Below are positions 54,524 to 63,704 of a stretch of 64,000 nt of DNA, piece by piece; the stretch's first letter is position 1, and each line of letters opens with the position of its first letter. The notes below the pieces were generated by a model. That model searched no databases, was not told the origin of the DNA, and saw only the letters and a program-made list of their open reading frames with translations. This DNA is from Chlamydiota bacterium (lineage in GTDB: Bacteria > Chlamydiota > Chlamydiia > Chlamydiales > Rhabdochlamydiaceae). Where the stretch lies: assembly GCA_030916885.1 (NCBI GenBank), contig JAUPVT010000024.1, positions 1 to 64,000 on the forward strand. Reading direction: 5' to 3'. A program made the position numbers and the translations under genes.

Positions 54524-55300
54524 ATGCATAAACGCCTCCTGCTTTTTTCTTTTGTATTGGTAGCCTGTCTTTTTTTAGGGGACTGTTTATATGCACAAGA
54601 AGCCTCTGCACCTTCTATCGAGCAATTAACACCAACTCCGACTGTTTTAGAGGAGTTAACAGCAATCACGGCTTTTGCACTTCTGCCTTTTGCCATTATG
54701 CTTTTAACTTCTTACATTAAAATTGTAATTGTATTGTCTCTTTTACGCAACGCTTTGGGTATTCAGCAATCCCCTCCTAATCAAGTCATAAGCGGTATTG
54801 CTCTTTTAATGACGATTTACGTGATGTTTCCCACTGCAGTAGCCATGTATAAAGCAGGAGAGAATCAGATCAAGGACAGAACTCCTACCAATTTATTTTC
54901 TGCTGAAAGCGCTCAATATATGGTAGATGTAATCAATGTTACGAAAGAGCCTATGCGTGATTTTTTACAGAGAAACACCACAGCTAAACACATGGGTGGT
55001 TTTTATCAACTCGCTCAGCGCTCTATACCAGAAGAGTTCCGCGGTGGGCTAAAACCCAATGATTTTATCATTTTGATTCCCGCTTTTATTACGTCACAGC
55101 TCAAAGCTGCCTTTGAAATTGGCGTCTTAATCTATTTACCTTTCTTTGTAGTGGATCTAGTTACCTCTAATATTTTACTTGCTATGGGTATGATGATGTT
55201 ATCTCCTTTAACAATTGCTCTCCCCCTAAAGTTGCTATTAATCGTAATGGTAGACGGATGGACACTGATCATTCAAGGGCTAGTTTTATCATTTCGCTAA
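54524..55300 (+). CDS. sctR: Type III secretion export apparatus protein SctR
   Basis: The 258-residue FliP/YscR-type membrane protein has a signal-like N-terminus ending before QEASAPSIEQL. The family signature LLTSYIKIVIVLSLLRNALG is followed by QSPPNQVISGIALLMTIYVM, and the C-terminal part has IPAFITSQLKAAFEIGVLIY and MMMLSPLTIALPLKLLL. It forms the export gate with SctS and SctT. An ~90-bp gap precedes it. Confidence 0.95.
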   Translation: MHKRLLLFSFVLVACLFLGDCLYAQEASAPSIEQLTPTPTVLEELTAITAFALLPFAIMLLTSYIKIVIVLSLLRNALGIQQSPPNQVISGIALLMTIYVMFPTAVAMYKAGENQIKDRTPTNLFSAESAQYMVDVINVTKEPMRDFLQRNTTAKHMGGFYQLAQRSIPEEFRGGLKPNDFIILIPAFITSQLKAAFEIGVLIYLPFFVVDLVTSNILLAMGMMMLSPLTIALPLKLLLIVMVDGWTLIIQGLVLSFR

Positions 55301-55314
55301 TTCAAGGAAAAAAT

Positions 55315-55584
55315 ATGTACAACACAGAAATCTATCAGCTTTCCTATCAAGCTCTGTTATTGATTCTTCTTTTATCTGGACCTCCTATCTTGATCAGCAC
55401 TTTGCTCGGATTAACAGTTGCTGTTTTTCAAGCAGCTACACAAATCCAAGAACAAACACTCTCTTTTATGGTCAAACTATTTGCAGTGATCTTTACGTTG
55501 CTCATTGTTGGAGGATGGTTAAGTGCACAAATTTTACAGTTTACTAATAATATCTTCATGAATTTTCCTAAATGGGCCTCTTAA
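55315..55584 (+). CDS. sctS: Type III secretion export apparatus protein SctS
   Basis: The 89-residue FliQ/YscS-type protein has two membrane helices and the signature LLLSGPPILISTLLGLTVAV followed by QAATQIQEQTLSFMVKLFAV. I start it at the ATG at 55315 behind AAGGA; the track start at 55258 lies inside sctR and adds an unrelated N-terminus. The next export gene, sctT, is displaced 1.4 kb by a porin gene. Confidence 0.94.
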   Translation: MYNTEIYQLSYQALLLILLLSGPPILISTLLGLTVAVFQAATQIQEQTLSFMVKLFAVIFTLLIVGGWLSAQILQFTNNIFMNFPKWAS

Positions 55585-55618
55585 AGATTTACATAAGATC
55601 ACTCACACTCACTTTTTG

Positions 55619-55647
55619 TTGACCAAATTCTTTATAAAAATTAAATT
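55619..55647 (+). promoter_or_regulatory. Predicted promoter of the first MOMP-like gene
   Basis: TTGACC, 17 bp and TAAATT lie within a longer block shared with the second porin gene: TTTTTGTTGAC, then TAATAAAAATTA-like, then CCATAAA-A-T-ATGCA. The match between the two leaders supports a genuine, family-specific promoter region. Confidence 0.6.
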
Positions 55648-55696
55648 GGCCCATAAACATCATGCAGTGTAGTTGTATTAAAACTAAAGGTTCTGT

Positions 55697-56961
55697 ATGC
55701 GATTAAATAAAAAAAAATTGTGGCCTGCGGTTATTTCCTGCGTGTTAATAAGATCTGCTCTTGCAGACTCTTACGATTCATCTACACCTGACTTAGAAAA
55801 ATGCCTTCCTTGTCTTGAACAGAATTTGACTAAACCTGATTTAGAAGATCGTTTTATTCTTATTGAAAAAAATTTAGAGACGTGCCTTAAGACCCTTAAG
55901 CAAAAACAAGATCTAAATGCATTGATCAACCCTCCTGCTATGCCTTTAACAAGAAATGGATGGGACCTTCAAATATCTACTGATGCTCTTTTATGGCAGG
56001 TACAAGAAGATGCGCTTACCTATGCTATAGGATTTTCATCAGATCAGGATCTGGGTCAATCAGCTGCCTTAGTAAAACAGAAATACAATTGGGGATTTCG
56101 CGTCGGTCTTCATTGGACTCTACCTCATGATAATTGGGATATCGCCGCTACTTTGACACATCTAATTAGCAACAGCCATCGCAATAAAACTGCGAGAACT
56201 AATTTAAAAATTCCTACTGAAGGAGGCTCTCCTCAGCTATTTTTATTAGTATTACAAGGAATTAACGATCCTATTGCTACAGGTTATTCTAATGCAAGTT
56301 CAAGATATCGTAATCGCCTTGATCAGATTAGTCTTAATGCTGCTCGTGAGTTTTTCGTAAGCAAGTGGGTACTACTGCGTCCCTATTTTGACTTAAGAGC
56401 TGATTGGCTGCATCAGAGATTACGTACAGGTTATTCTGGAAATGTAGTAGTTGCAAGTGCAGGAGTTGTGGTTCCTAATCTTTCCCTAGATATTAGACAA
56501 ACCAATAAATGGCAAGTGATTGGAATCGAATCAGGATTTAGCACACAATTGAGCTTTTATAGTAGATTTAGCATCTATGGAAACATAGCTTCTGCTATTG
56601 AATATGGTCTACATAAACTACACCTCTCTCAAGCCGGCTTTGACTTCAGTTCTGCTCAATTTGGTGACTCATCAAATTCTGCCTTTAACGGGTTTGGCAC
56701 AAGTTATCATATTTGCAGACCTATTCTAGATCTTCAATTAGGGTTAGCTTGGGATGATAACTTTTGTAATGACAGACTCCATTTTGGATTGAAGTTAGGT
56801 TGGGAAAACCATGTATATTTTAATCAAAGCAGATTTTTGTTCGTACAAATAGCAGATGCCACAAATATTATAGCTACCACTGCCACAAACTACTCAGAAA
56901 ATGCACTTGGGGAGATTTAACTCATCAAGGTTGAACCTTACATGCTAGCTTTGATGTTTAG
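55697..56961 (+). pseudogene. MOMP-like outer-membrane porin, 3' end broken
   Basis: Beta-barrel porin with a signal peptide, a cysteine-bearing coiled stretch (about residues 35-70), and the shared family opening INPPAMPLTRNGWDLQIS. Barrel motifs include YNWGFRVGLHWTLPHDNWDI and SYHICRPILDLQLGLAWDDN. The track ORF stops at 56920 after NYSENALGEI. One frame over, from the GGGG run at 56909-56912, the missing end reads DLTHQG, a TGA where the intact paralogue has TGG, then TLHASFDV and a stop. The final strand and aromatic C-terminal signal are therefore lost. It lies between sctS and sctT, with its own promoter. Confidence 0.75.
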
Positions 56962-56996
56962 TTAAATCTATTCCATGACCTTTTATAAGATTTTAT

Positions 56997-57827
56997 ATGA
57001 ATCCTAATGACTCTTATCTTGCTTTTTTTTCTAAACTTTTTGAACTAGATCCCTTTGCACTGCTTTCCCTTTTCTTTTTGGGATTGATGCGTTTTGCACC
57101 TATTGTAAGCTTAGCTCCTTTTTTAGGAAATAAAGCCCCTAGTACTGTAAAAATGGGTCTTTTGATTTGCTTAACCCTTGTATTTTTACCACAAATAATT
57201 ATGACTTCTCAAACAATGGTTGGATTCAATTTTCAATACATTGTTCTTTGTTTCAAAGAACTCTTCCTTGGATTTGTTCTTGCATTTTTTATCACAATTC
57301 CTTTTTACATTGCAGAAACAGCTGGAGTAAACATCGATTTTCTCAGAGGATCGTCTGCTTTGCAAGTGACAGATCCCTTTATGCAAACACCTTCTTCTTC
57401 TATTGGCATTTTGTATAATTACATCATGATTGTGATTTTCTACCAAATCAACGGTATCTTTTATTTTTTTAATGCTCTTTTCGATTTTTATACAATTATT
57501 CCCATAGATAAAATGCTCCCATTGTATTTTTTTACTTTTCAAGCAGCTTTTTGGCAAAGTGTTTGGGGACTAGTCGGAAAAATTGTGTCGATTGGAATTC
57601 AATTATCAGCCCCATCTATCATTGCTATATTAATGACGGAGATGTTTTTAGGGATTGCTAACAGATTAGCTCCTCAAGTACAAATCGCTTTTTTAGGTAT
57701 GTCTCTTAAGTCATTACTTGGACTGGCAGTTCTTTGTGCTGCATGGTTTTTTATTTTACAACAAATGGGCATACAATCATTAGGACACCTAAAAGGTCTA
57801 GAAGCTATTCTAAAGAGCTTTCAATAG
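56997..57827 (+). CDS. sctT: Type III secretion export apparatus protein SctT
   Basis: The 276-residue FliR/YscT-type membrane protein has family segments GLMRFAPIVSLAPFLGNKAP, YIAETAGVNIDFLRGSSALQ and IAILMTEMFLGIANRLAPQV. There are about seven membrane helices. It completes the SctR-S-T gate. It is separated from sctS by the porin gene, so it needs read-through from the porin promoter or its own promoter in the AT-rich 70 bp upstream. Confidence 0.94.
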   Translation: MNPNDSYLAFFSKLFELDPFALLSLFFLGLMRFAPIVSLAPFLGNKAPSTVKMGLLICLTLVFLPQIIMTSQTMVGFNFQYIVLCFKELFLGFVLAFFITIPFYIAETAGVNIDFLRGSSALQVTDPFMQTPSSSIGILYNYIMIVIFYQINGIFYFFNALFDFYTIIPIDKMLPLYFFTFQAAFWQSVWGLVGKIVSIGIQLSAPSIIAILMTEMFLGIANRLAPQVQIAFLGMSLKSLLGLAVLCAAWFFILQQMGIQSLGHLKGLEAILKSFQ

Positions 57828-58073
57828 CATTTGGAATTAGCTAATTTTACTATTAATAGTCTTAAGTCTGTAATTAAATTCAGAAAAAAATTTCCTTGTA
57901 TTTTTCCTGGTTGCTTTTTTTGATTTTTAAGTTCTAAAAACACAAAATTCATTTAATGATCAAAAAACAAAAAACATTCTCTTAAATAGCTCTAAAGCGT
58001 ATTTATCCTATTCTAATCGCAGGGTTCTAACAGCTCTTAAAAAAGGAAAATCACATACTTATACTATTTTTTG

Positions 58074-58103
58074 TTGACTTGAATTCGTAATAAAAATTAC
58101 AGT
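58074..58103 (+). promoter_or_regulatory. Predicted promoter of the second MOMP-like gene
   Basis: TTGACT with a TACAGT -10 box 18 bp away (or TTACAG at 17 bp) matches the shared porin leader block. It implies an unusually long leader of about 280 nt before the ATG at 58390. The preceding 57828-58070 shows only AT-rich sequence. Confidence 0.55.
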
Positions 58104-58279
58104 GAAGCCATAAAAATGATGCAAATTAAAGCTATCAAAACAAAAAACACTCCTTAGAATACTCTTTAAAAGAGATTATTCTTCCTTGCGGTTTTTTATT
58201 TAGGGCAAATTTGCATCAGATGTAGCTGTTTACAAAGTTCATTGTAGGCAAATACGATGATCTTCAAGATATCTACATG

Positions 58280-58341
58280 GTAGCTGCTTGCGGAATTGCT
58301 AATTTCTTTGCAAAGAAGTTGTTAACTCCGTGGGCAGCTAC
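58280..58341 (+). promoter_or_regulatory. Structured 5' leader element of the second MOMP-like gene
   Basis: GTAGCTGC (58280) pairs with GCAGCTAC (58334), CGGA (58291) with TCCG (58327), and inside them TTCTTTG-CAAAGAA (58304-58317) is a perfect palindrome. The nested stems form a compact structure ending about 50 nt before the start codon. It could be a cis-regulatory element or sRNA target. No known riboswitch class is recognised. Confidence 0.4.
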
Positions 58342-58389
58342 GAATTGTCGTTTATTGAAATTAAATGATCCAAACCCAGGGGGATCTAT

Positions 58390-59472
58390 ATGCAATGGAA
58401 TTTGAAAAAGGTGTGGCCCGCAATTGCTGCATCTATGTTATTAGCAACAAGCTTTACGTATGCGGATTTTGGTGATTCATCATCCCTGCGTAATATAGAA
58501 AATCGTCTTAATTCTCTTGAGCAAAGACGTGGTGTAAATGGAATGATCAACCCTCCTGCAATGCCTTTAACCAGAAATGGATGGGATTTTCAAATATCTG
58601 CTGATGCTCTACTTTGGCAGCTATTCGAAGACGGCCTTAGCTACGCTGTAGAAACAACATCTACTGGTATTCCTGTTGGTGCTGATGCAGTAAAAAGTAA
58701 ATACAATTGGGGATTCCGTGTTGGGCTTGATTGGACTTTGCCTCATGATAATTGGGATATAGATCTTTCTTGGACACACCTAATTAGTAATCGCCATGGT
58801 AATTCTACAGCAAGTACTTCAGAGGCTACACCAAACGTTTTGGTGAAAGTACAAGGTTATGCAAATCTTGCTACTGTAGGTTATAAAGCTGCAAATTCAA
58901 AATATCGCAACCGTCTTGATCAGATTGATCTTAACATGGGCCGTGAGTTTTTTATCAGTAAATGGGTAACACTACGTCCTTTCTTTGGATTAAGAGCCGA
59001 TTGGTTACGTCAAACACTAAGTACATCTTATGGTTCTATTGCTGCCAGCGGGAGTCTAATACCTAATCAAAGCACTAACCAGAGCAATAAATGGTGGGGA
59101 ATTGGTATTGAGTCAGGACTTAATACACAATGGAGTTTTTGTAATGGATTTAGCATTTATGGAAATGTAGCTACTGCTATTGAGTATGGTCTACAAAAGC
59201 TACTTCTTAATGAATCTGGTAATGCTAATGCTTCATTTAGCAGAAGCTATCATATTTGCAGACCTATTCTAGATCTACAACTTGGACTAGGCTGGGATTA
59301 CAACTTCTGTGAAGATAATTTCCATTTTGCATTGAAATTAGGCTGGGAAAACCATGTATATTTCGATCAAAGCAGATTCTTATCTTACAATATAACCAAC
59401 TATTCAGACAATACCTCTGGTGGCAGTCTGACTTATCAAGGTTGGACACTTCATGCTTGCTTTGACTTCTAA
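58390..59472 (+). CDS. MOMP-like outer-membrane porin
   Basis: The intact 360-residue barrel protein has a signal peptide (VWPAIAASMLLATSFTYA, cleavage before DFGDS) and the family opening INPPAMPLTRNGWDFQIS. Barrel segments include YNWGFRVGLDWTLPHDNWDI, YRNRLDQIDLNMGREFFISK and SYHICRPILDLQLGLGWDYN. It ends GWTLHACFDF with the C-terminal phenylalanine expected for BAM-dependent assembly. The type resembles Legionella/Simkania MOMP-like proteins rather than Chlamydia OmpA. It lacks the extra cysteine stretch of the first copy. It is probably an abundant surface porin. Confidence 0.85.
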   Translation: MQWNLKKVWPAIAASMLLATSFTYADFGDSSSLRNIENRLNSLEQRRGVNGMINPPAMPLTRNGWDFQISADALLWQLFEDGLSYAVETTSTGIPVGADAVKSKYNWGFRVGLDWTLPHDNWDIDLSWTHLISNRHGNSTASTSEATPNVLVKVQGYANLATVGYKAANSKYRNRLDQIDLNMGREFFISKWVTLRPFFGLRADWLRQTLSTSYGSIAASGSLIPNQSTNQSNKWWGIGIESGLNTQWSFCNGFSIYGNVATAIEYGLQKLLLNESGNANASFSRSYHICRPILDLQLGLGWDYNFCEDNFHFALKLGWENHVYFDQSRFLSYNITNYSDNTSGGSLTYQGWTLHACFDF

Positions 59473-59501
59473 GCAAAGTCTTTGCTATTGCGAGTAAATA
59501 G

Positions 59502-59545
59502 GCACCAGGATTAAGTGAACATATTCACCCAAACTGGTGCTTTTT
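59502..59545 (+). terminator. Rho-independent terminator of the second MOMP-like gene
   Basis: GCACCAG pairs with CTGGTGC and is followed by TTTTTC. A nested GTGAA…TTCAC extends the hairpin. It starts about 30 bp after the stop codon and is the strongest terminator seen in the window. Confidence 0.85.
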
Positions 59546-59649
59546 CATTTTTAATAAATATAAAATCAAAAAAAAAGATCTTCACTTTTTTAATCAAAAA
59601 AAATTATTGTAATCTATTTGTGTTAAATTACGATAGATGTCAATACATT

Positions 59650-59834
59650 CAAAATGAAAATTACATATACACTACAAAAATGATGCAAAGTGAGTTTTTT
59701 CAGCAAAAAGTAGCGCTTTTAAGCCCTATTACTTTTGTTTTTAGTATGAATTTGTATCTGGCGTAATTGTTGTTTGTTAAAATTAAATGATCTAAATCCA
59801 AAGAGGGATCTTATACAAGTGATCTTGAAATAGA
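59650..59834 (+). repeat. Decayed third copy of the MOMP-like gene leader
   Basis: AATTGTTGTTTGTTAAAATTAAATGATC and the following AGAGGGATCTTATAC at 59765-59815 closely match the DNA just before the intact porin ATG (58345-58390). The start itself is degraded (ATGCAATGGAATTTG against ATACAAGTGATCTTG). ACAAAAATGATGCAAAGTG at 59676 matches the promoter block CATAAAAATGATGCAAATT. This indicates a former third tandem porin gene whose body is gone. The track ORF 59515-59766 covers part of this and looks spurious. Confidence 0.55.
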
Positions 59835-59974
59835 AATGCAGTCATAATTTCTAAGAGAAAGAACCGCTATCTTCGAATTAACACCAGCTTGCATCTAGAC
59901 GATAATCAGTAATTGTACTCAATAAAAGAAACTATTTTAAGCAGACAATGAATATTATTTAAAAACTCCAGTAC

Positions 59975-60394
59975 AAAAGGATAAGGAGAAATAAAATTTT
60001 TGCAAGATTTGCAAAAATGGAGAAAACATGAGTGGGATGGTTCTTTGGGATTAACCTTTACTTAATTATTAATGAAGTAGAGGAAATTCTAGCTTTTCAA
60101 TTAACTCCTGGAAATACATCTGATATCTCTGTAGCTGATAGCTTATCATAGGGAATCATGGGAAGTTTCTACGGAGATAAAGGGTACATTTCAGAGAAAT
60201 TAGAAAAGAAATTAATGGATAGAGGCCTCCAATTATTCACAAACTTGAGATCTAAAATAAAAAACCAGTTCATGAGCATTCGGGATAAAGTACTCCTGCG
60301 TAAAAGGGTTATTATTGAAACTGTAAATGATCAACTTAAAAAGACTCGTATTAAGTTATTCGATAAGGAAAATTTAGGGCTAGTTGCTTGCTAG
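59975..60394 (+). mobile_element. IS982-family transposase remnant
   Basis: The reading breaks over several frames: VGWFFGINLYLIINEVEEIL, then AFQLTPGNTSDIS, then the open ORF YGDKGYISEKLEKKLMDRGL through LLRKRVIIETVNDQLKKT. The G-W-F-F-G-x-x-L-H-L, L-T-P-G-N, G-D-K-G-Y-I and L-R-K-R-x-I-E-T motifs identify an IS982-type DDE transposase. Stops near 60028 and 60150 and a ragged C-terminus show it is dead. It adjoins the lost porin copy and may have caused that loss. No clear terminal inverted repeats are seen. Confidence 0.7.
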
Positions 60395-60451
60395 TAAACC
60401 TAAAACTGAGGTTAAAAATATACATAAACATAAACTATATTTCAATAATCC

Positions 60452-61693
60452 CTAATAAGAAATTTCAGGCTTTAGCAGAAGAAGAGCTTCTTTTAGAGCA
60501 TGAATAAAAAGATCAATTTCCTCAAAAGTATTATAAAACGCTAAAGAGATCCTTAATAAAGAGCTTAAATGATAACGCTTTAAGATAGGCTGGGCACATA
60601 AGTGGCCTGTTCTTATCGCAATTCCTCTTAAACCAAGCAATGTGGCTAAATCAAGGGGATGAAACCCAACAATAGAAAAGCTTAAAATAGGACCTTTTTG
60701 TTGAGATATACCAATAATTTTTAAACCCTTAATCTGAACAAGTCGCTGAGTTGTATATTCAAGCAGGTCTTTTTCCCATGTCGCAATCAGCTTTTGGTCA
60801 ATTGCTTCTATATAATCTAATGCTGCTCCTAAACCCATAACTTCTGCAATCATAGGGGTTCCTGCTTCAAATTTTAAAGGAGGCTCTTGATAGGTGATTT
60901 TGTCAAATGCTACTTCATCAACCATATCTCCTCCTCCTTGATAAGGAGGCATGATTTCTAATAAAGAACGTTTGCCGTATAATATCCCTAATCCTGTTGG
61001 ACCATACATTTTGTGTGCTGAAAAAGCATAAAAATCTACCCCTAGATTTTGCACGTCAATTAGCATATGTGGTGCACTTTGAGCTCCATCGACAACTACC
61101 TTAGCGCCTTTTGCATGAGCTTCTTTAACAATTTCCGCAATAGGGTTAACAGTGCCTAAAACGTTTGACATATGAACAATGCTTACAATTTTAGTCTTAT
61201 CGGAAAGCAGTTTTTGAAACTCTTCAAAAATTAACTCTCCAGATTCATTTACAGGAATTACTTTAAGATAAGCACCTTTTTCTCTGCAGCACATATACCA
61301 AGGCACAATATTGGAGTGATGTTCCATTTCAGAAATAAGCACTTCATCACCTGGTTGTAAACAGAGCTTACTCAAGCAGTGAGCAACAAGATTAAGGGAT
61401 TCTGTGGTGCTTTTGGTAAATATAATCTCCTCAACATAAGCAGCATTTAAGAAGCGTTTAACCTTTTGACGAACAATGTTGTAATGAGCGCTTGCTTTAC
61501 TAGCAAAATCATACACAGAACGATTCACTGTTGCATAACATGTTGTATAAAAATCGGATATCGTATTAATGACAATCTGCGGCTTCTGAGCTGTAGCTGC
61601 TGAATCTAAATAAACAAAAGGACGACCATGCATTAACTGACGTAGCATAGGAAAATCCTGACGTATTTTCCAAACATTAAACTCCTGGTTCAA
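60452..61693 (-). CDS. sufS: Cysteine desulfurase SufS
   Basis: PLP enzyme of 413 residues that releases sulfur from cysteine for the Suf machinery. The PLP lysine is in AFSAHKMYGPTGLGILYG, the stacking histidine in SEMEHHSNIVPW, and the catalytic cysteine in RTGHLCAQPI. All are intact, unlike the NifS-like protein at 31 kb. The start is a TTG overlapping the sufD stop (TTGA); no ATG exists before residue 16. It is the last gene of the suf operon. Confidence 0.94.
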   Translation of the reverse strand: MNQEFNVWKIRQDFPMLRQLMHGRPFVYLDSAATAQKPQIVINTISDFYTTCYATVNRSVYDFASKASAHYNIVRQKVKRFLNAAYVEEIIFTKSTTESLNLVAHCLSKLCLQPGDEVLISEMEHHSNIVPWYMCCREKGAYLKVIPVNESGELIFEEFQKLLSDKTKIVSIVHMSNVLGTVNPIAEIVKEAHAKGAKVVVDGAQSAPHMLIDVQNLGVDFYAFSAHKMYGPTGLGILYGKRSLLEIMPPYQGGGDMVDEVAFDKITYQEPPLKFEAGTPMIAEVMGLGAALDYIEAIDQKLIATWEKDLLEYTTQRLVQIKGLKIIGISQQKGPILSFSIVGFHPLDLATLLGLRGIAIRTGHLCAQPILKRYHLSSLLRISLAFYNTFEEIDLFIHALKEALLLLKPEISY

Positions 61694-62982
61694 AACATTT
61701 CTCTCAAAATTTGCTCTATTAAAGAGCGATAAGGGATTTCTTGAATAATTTCTTGAGCATAAGCGCTAAGAAGCATTTCTCTAGCTTCTATAGGGCTTAA
61801 ACCTCTTGTTTCTAAATAAAAGAGTTGATCTTCACTCAATTGAGAAACGGTAGCACCATGAGAGGCTTTCACATCATCTGCAAAAATCTCTAGATTAGGT
61901 TTGCTATTAGCAATTACTCTAGGACTTAAGAGCAAGTTGTTATTTAACTGATAAGCTCGGGTTCCTTGTGCCTCAGAATCCACTTTAATTTTCCCCTCAA
62001 AACTTGACCGACTAAAATCATTTAAGATTCCCTTAAAGTGTTGCAGAGAACTAGTGTCTGGTGCTTTATGCTCAACGGTTAAATGACAATGTGAAGTAGC
62101 TTTCCCACAGAGATTCAAAAGGCCTTTTAGTTGGGTTTTACTGTTTTTTTCTTTCAAACAAATATGCGCATTTACTCTAGAAACCATGCCCCCTGCACTT
62201 AAATGCATAGCATTAAAGGAAGCATATTTTTTTAAAACAGCTCTTAAAGAAGAAAAATGCCACCGGTTCTCTTTATTGTATTCTACAGAATATGCATAAA
62301 CCTCCGCTGCTTCTTCCAATGTAAAATCTAATAAGGGTAAGCTTAAATAGGCATCGATTTTGTAATCTAAACAAGAAAAGATCCACTTTGTTTGTGTATG
62401 TGCTCCTGCTACGATTTGCATACGAGGTGCTATAAAAGAAACCTTTTCTGTTATAATATGTAAACATTGAATAGGCACATTCACTACAATTTTTGGAGGA
62501 ATGTAAACAAATAAACCATTAGCATGCAGAGCTAGATTTAAAGCAGCAAAAGGATCTTGTTCCCTTTCGACTTGTTGCTGAAGATGCTTTTGTAAAAAAG
62601 CTTTATGAGAGTGCATAGCTTCTGATAAAGACAAGACTCTGATTTGAGGAGGCAACGCTGAAAAATCGCTCAAGTTCGGATAAAAACAACCATTAATAAA
62701 TAGGAAATAACTATATTTGCTTTCTGGAAGAACTTCTGATTCAAAATACTTTTTGTCTATTTCAGGCGTGTCATCCTCTTGATTGATTTCTAAAGCATAT
62801 AATTCACCTAAAGAAACATATTTAAATGCATCTTGAGTACGATCTGGAATTCCTAATTTTTGAAATTTTTTCCATGCTAATTGACGCAAAGAGCAGAGAT
62901 CATCTGCTACTTTAAGCTTTTCAAACTGTGCTTCCAACTGTTGTAAAAGCAAAGGTTGCTCTTGTTTAGCTAAGCCAGTCAT
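61690..62982 (-). CDS. sufD: Fe-S assembly protein SufD
   Basis: The 430-residue member of the SufBD scaffold has a variable N-terminal part and the conserved C-terminal beta-helix core with VEHKAPDTSSLQHFKGIL, NNNLLLSPRVIANSKPNLEI and the DDVKASHGATVSQL motif. It ends FYLETRGLSPIEAREMLLSA, the region shared with SufB. It overlaps sufC by 17 bp. Confidence 0.92.
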   Translation of the reverse strand: MTGLAKQEQPLLLQQLEAQFEKLKVADDLCSLRQLAWKKFQKLGIPDRTQDAFKYVSLGELYALEINQEDDTPEIDKKYFESEVLPESKYSYFLFINGCFYPNLSDFSALPPQIRVLSLSEAMHSHKAFLQKHLQQQVEREQDPFAALNLALHANGLFVYIPPKIVVNVPIQCLHIITEKVSFIAPRMQIVAGAHTQTKWIFSCLDYKIDAYLSLPLLDFTLEEAAEVYAYSVEYNKENRWHFSSLRAVLKKYASFNAMHLSAGGMVSRVNAHICLKEKNSKTQLKGLLNLCGKATSHCHLTVEHKAPDTSSLQHFKGILNDFSRSSFEGKIKVDSEAQGTRAYQLNNNLLLSPRVIANSKPNLEIFADDVKASHGATVSQLSEDQLFYLETRGLSPIEAREMLLSAYAQEIIQEIPYRSLIEQILREMF

Positions 62983-63703
62983 AGCCTTTTCTCTCCAGTT
63001 CTAGTGCAAGTGCAGCTGAGCCTGATTTCACAATTACCCCATCCAAAATAACATGAACAAAGTGAGGTTTAATATAATCGAGTAAGCGTTGGTAATGGGT
63101 TATTAAGAGTAAACTTGAGCCTGGTTTTAAGGTGCTTTGAACACCTTTGGCAACCACTTTCATAGCATCAATATCCAGCCCAGAATCGGTTTCATCGAGA
63201 ATAGCGAGTTTCGGCTCTAAAATAGCCATCTGCAGGATCTCATTTTTCTTTTTTTCACCGCCTGAAAACCCTTCGTTAATACTACGTGATTTAAATTCGT
63301 TTTTCACTTCTACAAGCTGCATTTTTTCTTGCATAATTTCATTAAAGTCTCCTTCAGATATAGGTTCTAAGAGCTGCGCTTTGCGCTTTGCGTTATAAGC
63401 TACATGAAGGAATTGAAAGTTAGAAATCCCTGTAATCTCTACAGGATATTGAAATCCTAGAAATATTCCTAAATGAGCTCTTTCATGAGCGCTTAACTCT
63501 AGCAAACTTTCCCCTTCAAAAATGAGATCCCCTGCAGTGATCTCATAGGAGGGATCTCCTGCTAAAATTTTTGCTAAAGTGGACTTTCCAGCGCCGTTTG
63601 GTCCCATAATCGCATGAATCTCTCCAGGGTTTATCTGTAAATTCAATCCCTTTAAGATGGTTTTTCCCGCAACGATCGCTTGTAATTGTTTAATTTCTAA
63701 CAT
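62966..63703 (-). CDS. sufC: Fe-S assembly ATPase SufC
   Basis: ABC-type ATPase of the SufBCD complex. Walker A is GPNGAGKSTLAKIL, the signature is GFSGGEKKKNEILQMAIL, Walker B is LAILDETDSGLDIDA and the switch histidine is in LITHYQRLL. I start it at the ATG at 63703, giving 245 residues; the track start at 63712 is a TTG inside the sufB end. Confidence 0.94.
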   Translation of the reverse strand: MLEIKQLQAIVAGKTILKGLNLQINPGEIHAIMGPNGAGKSTLAKILAGDPSYEITAGDLIFEGESLLELSAHERAHLGIFLGFQYPVEITGISNFQFLHVAYNAKRKAQLLEPISEGDFNEIMQEKMQLVEVKNEFKSRSINEGFSGGEKKKNEILQMAILEPKLAILDETDSGLDIDAMKVVAKGVQSTLKPGSSLLLITHYQRLLDYIKPHFVHVILDGVIVKSGSAALALELERKGYDWLS

Positions 63704-63704
63704 G

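Noticed and set aside
59515-59766. 83-residue ORF after the second porin
   Set aside because: It begins inside the terminator and covers a decayed copy of a porin leader; composition is AT-driven.
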